Positions 4,957 through 9,590 of a stretch of DNA of 9,590 nucleotides are shown here, piece after piece. The DNA comes from an uncultured Peptococcaceae bacterium (GTDB taxonomy: Bacteria > Bacillota > Limnochordia > Darwinibacteriales > Darwinibacteriaceae), in NCBI GenBank assembly GCA_937988745.1, contig CALKAR010000284.1, forward strand, positions 1-9,590. The letters run 5' to 3'. The notes under the pieces are model-generated. The model made no database searches. It saw only the letters and a program-made list of their open reading frames with translations, and was not told the DNA's origin. Position 1 is the stretch's first letter; every line of letters begins with the position of its first letter. The position numbers and the translations under genes were made by a program.

Positions 4957-6858
4957 ATGGCTACGAACTATACAGCAGAACAGATTCAAGTCCTGGAAGG
5001 GTTGGAGGCCGTTAGGCGACGCCCGGGAATGTATATCGGAAATACGGATATCTATGGACTGCACCACTTGTTTGTCGAAATAGTGGATAACTCTATAGAC
5101 GAGGCAATGGCCGGCTACTGCGATCGGATCGATGTGGAGATCCATGAAGACGGATCTATGTCTGTGCGCGACAACGGCAGCGGCATTCCTACTGATATCC
5201 ACCCGAAAACAGGCAAATCAACGCTGGAAACAGTACTGACAGTGCTCCACGCCGGTGGTAAGTTCGGTGAAGAAGGCAGCCACTATCGGATTTCAGGTGG
5301 TCTTCATGGAGTAGGTGTGTCAGTAGTTAATGCCCTGTCTGAATGGCTGGAAGCCGAAGTGTGGTACAACGGCCGTCACTATCGCCAGCGGTTTGAACGG
5401 GGTAATGCTGTTACAGAACTAGAAGATCTCGGAACAACTACAGAAAAGGGAACTCTGATTAGGTTTAAGCCTGATTCAGAGATTTTCGAAACTACCGATT
5501 TTCAGGCTGAGATGATTGTATATCGCCTACGAGAGTTGGCGTTCCTAAACAAGGGAATTCAGATGTATTTCACCGATCATCGTACAGGTCGGCGGCACTG
5601 GTTCCTTTATAACGGCGGAATTGTCTCATTTGTCGAATATATAAACCGCAATAAAAATGTGCTGCATAAATCGCCGATATATTTCAATGCCGATTCTGAT
5701 GATTTGGAAGTAGAAGTAGCTATGCAGTACACAGATGGCTATTCGGAGATCATCCTCAGTTTTGCTAATAATATCAATACTCATGAGGGTGGAACTCACT
5801 TAACCGGATTCAGATCTGCTCTAACCCGTACTTTCAACGATTACGCCCGCAAGAGGAATCTTTTGAAGCAGAACGAAGAAAATCTCTCTGGTGAAGACGT
5901 GCGGGAAGGCTGTACAGCAGTGGTCAGTGTGCGCATTCCTAATCCTCAGTTTGAAGGTCAGACTAAGACCAAACTGGGTAACAGCGATGTGCGTGGGACT
6001 GTAGAGTCGATTGTTGCGGAACAGCTTGCTATCTTCCTGGAGGAAAATCCCACAGAAGCCAAGCGCATCATCGAAAAATGCATCCAAGCTCAAAGAGCTC
6101 GTCAGGCTGCTCGTAAGGCTCGAGAGCTTACCCGCCGGAAGACGGCGCTTGATGTTTCATCACTGCCCGGTAAGCTGGCGGACTGCAGTATTACCGATCC
6201 TGAGCTCTGTGAAATATTCTTAGTGGAAGGTGACTCTGCGGGTGGTACTGCTAAGCAGAGCCGTGACCGTCGTTTTCAGGCTGTCCTACCCCTTCGTGGT
6301 AAGATTCTCAACGTGGAAAAAGCTCGTTTGGATCGGATTTTGAACAACCAGGAAATTCGAGCCATGATTACGGCCTTTGGTACAGGCGTTGGTGAGGACT
6401 TTGATTTATCCAAAGCCAGATACAATAAGATCATTTTGATGACTGACGCCGACGTAGACGGTGCCCACATCAGAACACTACTGCTGACCTTTTTCTACCG
6501 GTATATGCGGCCTTTGCTTGAACATGGATATGTCTATATTGCGCTTCCGCCGCTGTATCAGGTGAAAAAAGGCAAACAGGTCCACTATTTATACTCAGAT
6601 CAAGAGCTGGACCAACTGTTGGAGGAAATTGGACGTCAGGGAGTCACCATTCAAAGGTACAAGGGTCTTGGAGAAATGAATGCAGAACAACTCTGGGAAA
6701 CCACCATGGACCCAGAAAGACGCACAACCTTAAGACTGAAAGTAGACGATGCGGTCTATGCCGACGACATTTTCACAACGCTGATGGGTGAAAAGGTTGA
6801 ACCGCGCCGAGAGTTCATCGAGACACATGCTAAGGAAGTTACGAACCTTGACGTCTAA
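4957..6858 (+). CDS. gyrB: DNA gyrase subunit B
   Basis: GyrB is the ATPase subunit of the A2B2 gyrase that introduces negative supercoils ahead of replication and transcription. The 633-aa length is typical for Gram-positive GyrB, which lacks the E. coli insertion. The GHKL ATPase domain shows EIVDNSIDEA (41-50, with likely catalytic Glu41), DNGSGIP (72-78) and GGLHGVG (114-120). A transducer domain follows. The TOPRIM domain has EGDSAGG (424-430) and DADVDG (497-502), the Mg-binding acidic residues, and PLRGKILNVEKA (445-456). The C-terminus carries RYKGLGEMNAEQLWETTMDP. I chose the ATG at 4957 with GGAGAAG (4947-4953) upstream. A TTG at 4945 would add four residues but overlaps that ribosome site. 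gyrA follows 17 bp after the stop. Confidence 0.98.
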   Translation: MATNYTAEQIQVLEGLEAVRRRPGMYIGNTDIYGLHHLFVEIVDNSIDEAMAGYCDRIDVEIHEDGSMSVRDNGSGIPTDIHPKTGKSTLETVLTVLHAGGKFGEEGSHYRISGGLHGVGVSVVNALSEWLEAEVWYNGRHYRQRFERGNAVTELEDLGTTTEKGTLIRFKPDSEIFETTDFQAEMIVYRLRELAFLNKGIQMYFTDHRTGRRHWFLYNGGIVSFVEYINRNKNVLHKSPIYFNADSDDLEVEVAMQYTDGYSEIILSFANNINTHEGGTHLTGFRSALTRTFNDYARKRNLLKQNEENLSGEDVREGCTAVVSVRIPNPQFEGQTKTKLGNSDVRGTVESIVAEQLAIFLEENPTEAKRIIEKCIQAQRARQAARKARELTRRKTALDVSSLPGKLADCSITDPELCEIFLVEGDSAGGTAKQSRDRRFQAVLPLRGKILNVEKARLDRILNNQEIRAMITAFGTGVGEDFDLSKARYNKIILMTDADVDGAHIRTLLLTFFYRYMRPLLEHGYVYIALPPLYQVKKGKQVHYLYSDQELDQLLEEIGRQGVTIQRYKGLGEMNAEQLWETTMDPERRTTLRLKVDDAVYADDIFTTLMGEKVEPRREFIETHAKEVTNLDV

Positions 6859-6875
6859 GAGATGGGGTGGAGTTA

Positions 6876-9335
6876 GTGAGTGTTAATTTAGGTGGGGGCA
6901 AAGTTGTTCCCATTAATATAACTGACGAAATGAAAACCTCGTACATCAACTATGCTATGAGCGTCATAGTTGAGCGTGCCCTACCAGATGTGCGCGATGG
7001 TCTCAAACCGGTGCAGCGCCGCATCTTGTACGGAATGAGTGAGCTTGGTACTAGATATGACCGGCCCCACAAGAAATCAGCGAGAATTGTGGGCGAAGTT
7101 ATGGGTAAGTATCATCCCCATGGCGACTCAGCCATTTATGATGCGATGGTACGTATGGCCCAGCCGTTCTCTTATCGGGCTATGCTCGTTGATGGACAAG
7201 GTAACTTTGGCAGCGTAGACGGAGATCCGCCTGCTGCTATGCGTTACACGGAAGCGCGACTCTCCAAGATTGCCATGGAGATGCTCCGTGATATTGAAAA
7301 GGATACAGTAGATTTCGTTCCCAACTTCGACGATACTTTAGAGCAGCCCAGCGTTCTGCCTAGTAGATTTCCCAATCTTTTGGTGAATGGTGCGCAGGGT
7401 ATCGCCGTAGGTATGGCCACTAATATTCCCCCCCATAATCTGGGAGAAGTAATCGATGGTCTTGTGGCTATGATCGACAATCCCGAGATCACTACCAAGG
7501 AGTTAATGCGTTATATTAAAGGACCCGACTTCCCAACTGGGGCAGTGATTCTCGGCCGTGAAGGCATTAAAGAAGCCTATGAAACTGGTCGAGGTAAAAT
7601 CAGGGTTCGGGCGAAAACTCAGATCGAGCAGATGTCGAATGGTAAGACCCGGATTGTAGTTACTGAAATTCCCTACATGGTCAACAAAGCCAGATTGGTC
7701 GAAAAAATCGCCCAGCTGGTGAGGGACAAAAAGGTCGAAGGCATTACAGATCTACGGGACGAGTCGGATAAGACTGGTACACGAGTTGTCATTGAGGTAC
7801 GCCGTGATGCCAACCCACACGTAGTGCTTAATCGTCTCTACAAACATACCCAACTGCAGGAGACCTTTGGCGTAATTATGCTTGCTCTGGTGGACAATGA
7901 ACCCAAGGTCTTATCTCTGCGGGAAACACTGCAGCACTACCTTGAACATCAGAAAGAAGTAGTGGTCCGCCGCACAAGATTTGATCTACGCAAAGCGGAA
8001 GAGCGGGCACATATCTTAGAAGGGTACCGAATTGCCCTTGACAATATTGACGAGATTATCAACCTGATTCGCTCAGCTGAAAACGATCAGGTTGCTCGCC
8101 AGCAGCTCATGACTCGGTTTGGTCTTAGTGAACGACAGGCTGTAGCCATTCTGGATATGCAGCTGCGCAGACTGACCGGGCTTGAACGTGAGAAGATTGA
8201 AGCTGAATATGCTGATCTGCAGAAAACCATTACCCGCCTGCGGGAGATTCTCGGCGATATTCGTTTGGTTTATGAAATAATCAAAGAAGAACTTCTCGAG
8301 GTCAAGGAACAGTTTGCCGATGAAAGGCGTACAATTATTGGACGTTCTGCTGGCGATCTTGATTTGGAAGACCTAATTGCTGAGGAAGATATTGTAGTTA
8401 CCGTCACTCATGATGGTTATATCAAGCGTCTACCGGTCGATACTTACCGGCCGCAGCATCGAGGCGGAAGAGGTATCACTGCCCTAAATACTAAGTCAGA
8501 CGACTTTGTGGAACAGCTCTTTGTTGCAAGCACACACAGCACGGTGCTCTTCTTTACTAACCAAGGACGAGTTTACCGACTGCGCGGCCACGAGATTCCA
8601 GAAGCGGGCCGCAATGCGCGGGGCACGGCGATTATTAATCTCTTGAGTCTGATGCCGCAAGAGCGTATTCAGACCACTATACCGATTACAGAGTACTCCG
8701 ATGATCAGTACTTAGTGATGGCAACTAAGTATGGAGTCGTCAAAAAGACCGTATTAAGTGAGTTCGATACAAATCGAACTGGAGGCATCATCTGTATCAC
8801 CCTCGATGAAGGAGATGAACTGATCGGTGTAGAGCTTACCGATGGCGAACAAGAAATTATGCTGGTCACAAGAGAAGGACAAGCAATTCGCTTTTCGGAA
8901 GAAGAAGTGCGCAGCATGGGTCGCAATGCCCGCGGCGTAAAGGGTATCACCCTTGAGGAAAATGACTGGGTAGTGGGCCTCGGTGTAGCTAACGGTTACG
9001 ATCTCTTAGTTGTCACTGAAAATGGCTACGGTAAACGTACACCTACAGCAGAGTATCGCCGCACCAGTCGCGGTGGAAAAGGAGTTAAGACGCTGAATAA
9101 GACCGAAAAGACAGGCGCGATTGCCGATGTCTTAATGGTTCAAGAGTCTAACGAAGTGATGATCATATCCATGGAAGGAATCATGATTAGACTGCGTGCC
9201 AGTGACATATCAGTCTTGGGACGCAATACGCAAGGCGTCACTTTAATGCGGCTTGATGACGGTGATAAGGTGGTTGCTGTAGCCAACATAGTCGGTGAAG
9301 ATGAAGAAGAGAAGAAAGACGAAAAACAAGAATAA
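6876..9335 (+). CDS. gyrA: DNA gyrase subunit A
   Basis: GyrA cuts and rejoins DNA through a tyrosyl-phosphate link and wraps DNA with its C-terminal domain. At about 819 aa it matches the family. The winged-helix domain holds the quinolone region GKYHPHGDSAIYDAMVRM, with Ser85 and Asp89 (E. coli Ser83 and Asp87) in the susceptible state, and AMRYTEARL with the catalytic Arg123-Tyr124 pair. A coiled-coil tower follows. The C-terminal beta-pinwheel begins with a GyrA-box QHRGGRG (527-533) and has repeated RNxxG-type blades such as GRNARG and GRNTQG. It ends in a Glu/Lys-rich acidic tail. The start is uncertain: GTG at 6876 gives MSVNLGGGKV and has GGTGG 5 nt upstream, while GTG at 6867 would add three residues with a poorer ribosome site. 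There is no terminator before the promoter at 9344. Confidence 0.97.
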   Translation: MSVNLGGGKVVPINITDEMKTSYINYAMSVIVERALPDVRDGLKPVQRRILYGMSELGTRYDRPHKKSARIVGEVMGKYHPHGDSAIYDAMVRMAQPFSYRAMLVDGQGNFGSVDGDPPAAMRYTEARLSKIAMEMLRDIEKDTVDFVPNFDDTLEQPSVLPSRFPNLLVNGAQGIAVGMATNIPPHNLGEVIDGLVAMIDNPEITTKELMRYIKGPDFPTGAVILGREGIKEAYETGRGKIRVRAKTQIEQMSNGKTRIVVTEIPYMVNKARLVEKIAQLVRDKKVEGITDLRDESDKTGTRVVIEVRRDANPHVVLNRLYKHTQLQETFGVIMLALVDNEPKVLSLRETLQHYLEHQKEVVVRRTRFDLRKAEERAHILEGYRIALDNIDEIINLIRSAENDQVARQQLMTRFGLSERQAVAILDMQLRRLTGLEREKIEAEYADLQKTITRLREILGDIRLVYEIIKEELLEVKEQFADERRTIIGRSAGDLDLEDLIAEEDIVVTVTHDGYIKRLPVDTYRPQHRGGRGITALNTKSDDFVEQLFVASTHSTVLFFTNQGRVYRLRGHEIPEAGRNARGTAIINLLSLMPQERIQTTIPITEYSDDQYLVMATKYGVVKKTVLSEFDTNRTGGIICITLDEGDELIGVELTDGEQEIMLVTREGQAIRFSEEEVRSMGRNARGVKGITLEENDWVVGLGVANGYDLLVVTENGYGKRTPTAEYRRTSRGGKGVKTLNKTEKTGAIADVLMVQESNEVMIISMEGIMIRLRASDISVLGRNTQGVTLMRLDDGDKVVAVANIVGEDEEEKKDEKQE

Positions 9336-9343
9336 GATCCCAA

Positions 9344-9373
9344 TTGACATTTGTGCAACAACGATGCTATGAT
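9344..9373 (+). promoter_or_regulatory. Strong sigma-A promoter P1 after gyrA
   Basis: Perfect -35 TTGACA (9344-9349), 18-bp spacer, -10 TATGAT (9368-9373) preceded by an extended TG element (TGC, 9365-9367). It begins 8 bp after the gyrA stop. The predicted start is near 9378-9380. Tandem strong promoters after gyrA fit an rRNA operon, as at rrnO of B. subtilis. The downstream gene is beyond the window. Confidence 0.8.
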
Positions 9374-9379
9374 AAGAGT

Positions 9380-9405
9380 CCATTCGGCGGGGAACCGCAG
9401 AATGG
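9380..9405 (+). other. 5'-end hairpin of the P1 transcript
   Basis: CCATTC (9380-9385) pairs with GAATGG (9400-9405). After one G-A mismatch (9386/9399), GCGG (9387-9390) pairs with CCGC (9395-9398) around a GGAA loop of the GNRA class. It starts at the predicted +1 of P1. No T tract follows (a run of A does), so it is not a terminator. Its role is unknown. Transcript stabilisation or a processing site are possibilities. Confidence 0.6.
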
Positions 9406-9436
9406 CAAAAAAAGTTCGTCTCAGAAAAAAACCTGG

Positions 9437-9465
9437 TTGACGAAGCACAGAAAATGTGTTATTAT
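9437..9465 (+). promoter_or_regulatory. Strong sigma-A promoter P2 (likely rRNA operon)
   Basis: -35 TTGACG (9437-9442, 5/6), an exact 17-bp spacer, and -10 TATTAT (9460-9465, 5/6) with an extended TG element (TGT, 9457-9459). The expected start is G9472. It lies 93 bp downstream of P1 in the same orientation, the tandem P1-P2 layout common for rRNA operons. Confidence 0.8.
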
Positions 9466-9471
9466 GATTTC

Positions 9472-9504
9472 GCTGCCGCCCGGAGATGCAATCCAGGCGG
9501 CAGT
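9472..9504 (+). other. 5'-end hairpin of the P2 transcript
   Basis: CTGCCGCC (9473-9480) pairs perfectly with GGCGGCAG (9496-9503). A G-U closing pair (9472/9504) is possible at the base, and after one mismatch GGA (9482-9484) pairs with TCC (9492-9494). The predicted +1 G9472 is the first base of the stem. No T tract follows, so it is not a terminator. The GC-rich stem should be very stable. Function is not known from sequence. Confidence 0.6.
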
Positions 9505-9590
9505 ACTAAAGAGTGAGTCAAGCAGACGAGCTCTTGAACCTTGAAAACCAAACAACAGAAACAATCACAGCCAAGAGTTTGTGTAAGCCT
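9472..9590 (+). other. Probable rRNA operon leader with boxA-like motif (partial)
   Basis: After P2 the sequence is non-coding. It contains GCTCTTGAA (9530-9538), close to the boxA antitermination element TGCTCTTTAA, then CCTTGAAAACCAAACAAC (9539-9556). That resembles the CTTTGAAAACTAAACAA-type element in the leader and 16S-23S spacer of Bacillota rRNA operons. With two strong tandem promoters and the position after gyrA, an rRNA operon is the best reading. The mature 16S start is not reached: AGAGTTTG at 9574-9581 looks like the 16S opening, but the following bases do not match it. If this is not rrn, a tRNA or other stable RNA unit is the alternative. Confidence 0.55.

Noticed and set aside
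5082..5090. DnaA-box-like AGTGGATAA inside gyrB
   Set aside because: It has one mismatch and encodes the conserved VDN of the ATPase motif, so coding constraint explains it.
4840..5202. 120-codon minus-strand open frame antisense to remB and gyrB
   Set aside because: It lies opposite conserved coding sequence, spans the remB-gyrB junction, and its translation resembles no protein I know.
9380..9415. Hairpin after P1 as a gyrA terminator
   Set aside because: The stem is followed by a run of A rather than T on the + strand, and there is no T run on the minus strand either.
9140..9448. 102-codon minus-strand open frame opposite the gyrA end
   Set aside because: It is antisense to the GyrA pinwheel and acidic tail. 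Its serine-rich stretch is only the complement of Glu/Asp codons.
9344..9544. 66-codon + strand open frame after gyrA
   Set aside because: It starts at a TTG inside the -35 of P1 and runs through both promoters and both hairpins, so it is not a gene.
9574..9581. AGAGTTTG as the 5' end of 16S rRNA
   Set aside because: The following bases (TGTAAGCCT) do not continue as the conserved 16S start, so the similarity is by chance.
1..9590. A hidden accessory system (mobile element, toxin-antitoxin, CRISPR, retron)
   Set aside because: All coding space is filled by intact core genes in conserved order, and the non-coding parts are explained by oriC and promoter elements. No repeat array or foreign gene is visible.

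Overview
This window is a bacterial chromosomal replication-origin region in the classic Bacillota (Firmicutes) order: oriC - dnaA - oriC/unwinding site - dnaN - yaaA (S4 protein) - recF - remB (yaaB) - gyrB - gyrA, followed by what looks like the promoter and leader region of an rRNA operon. The gene order, the remB gene, the bipartite origin flanking dnaA, and gyrA followed by rrn-like promoters are all as in Bacillus subtilis. Moderate GC and protein divergence do not let me name a genus. A clostridial or other non-Bacillus member of Bacillota is my inference.

Region by region. Bases 1-577 are non-coding. They hold a candidate leftward promoter (42-70, minus strand; rpmH is the usual divergent neighbour), a rightward intrinsic terminator (122-155), and ten exact matches to the DnaA-box consensus TTWTNCACA spread over 92-532. 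dnaA (578-1990) follows. The 234-bp dnaA-dnaN gap carries three more exact DnaA boxes, then a run of DnaA-trios (2143-2160) and an AT-rich stretch (2161-2180), which together form a well-resolved DNA unwinding site. From dnaN to gyrA, six genes lie on the + strand with gaps of only 3-19 bp, so they are probably co-transcribed at least in part and run co-directionally with a rightward replication fork. Bases 9336-9590 hold two strong extended -10 promoters. Each has a perfect-stem hairpin at its predicted transcript start. A boxA-like leader motif follows, and the window ends before any mature rRNA.

How the genes work together. DnaA binds the flanking boxes and opens the duplex at the trio/AT-rich site. 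DnaN is the sliding clamp of the replicase that then loads. RecF repairs gaps at stalled forks. GyrB and GyrA form DNA gyrase, which removes positive supercoils ahead of the fork. YaaA is an S4-type RNA-binding protein linked to ribosome maturation, and RemB is a small DNA-binding regulator family member.

All seven proteins look intact, with their key motifs present. I see no mobile element, CRISPR array, tRNA or foreign gene cassette, and no undescribed multi-gene system. The points of interest are in the non-coding DNA: the unwinding element, the terminator abutting a DnaA box, and the paired 5' hairpins of the downstream promoters.
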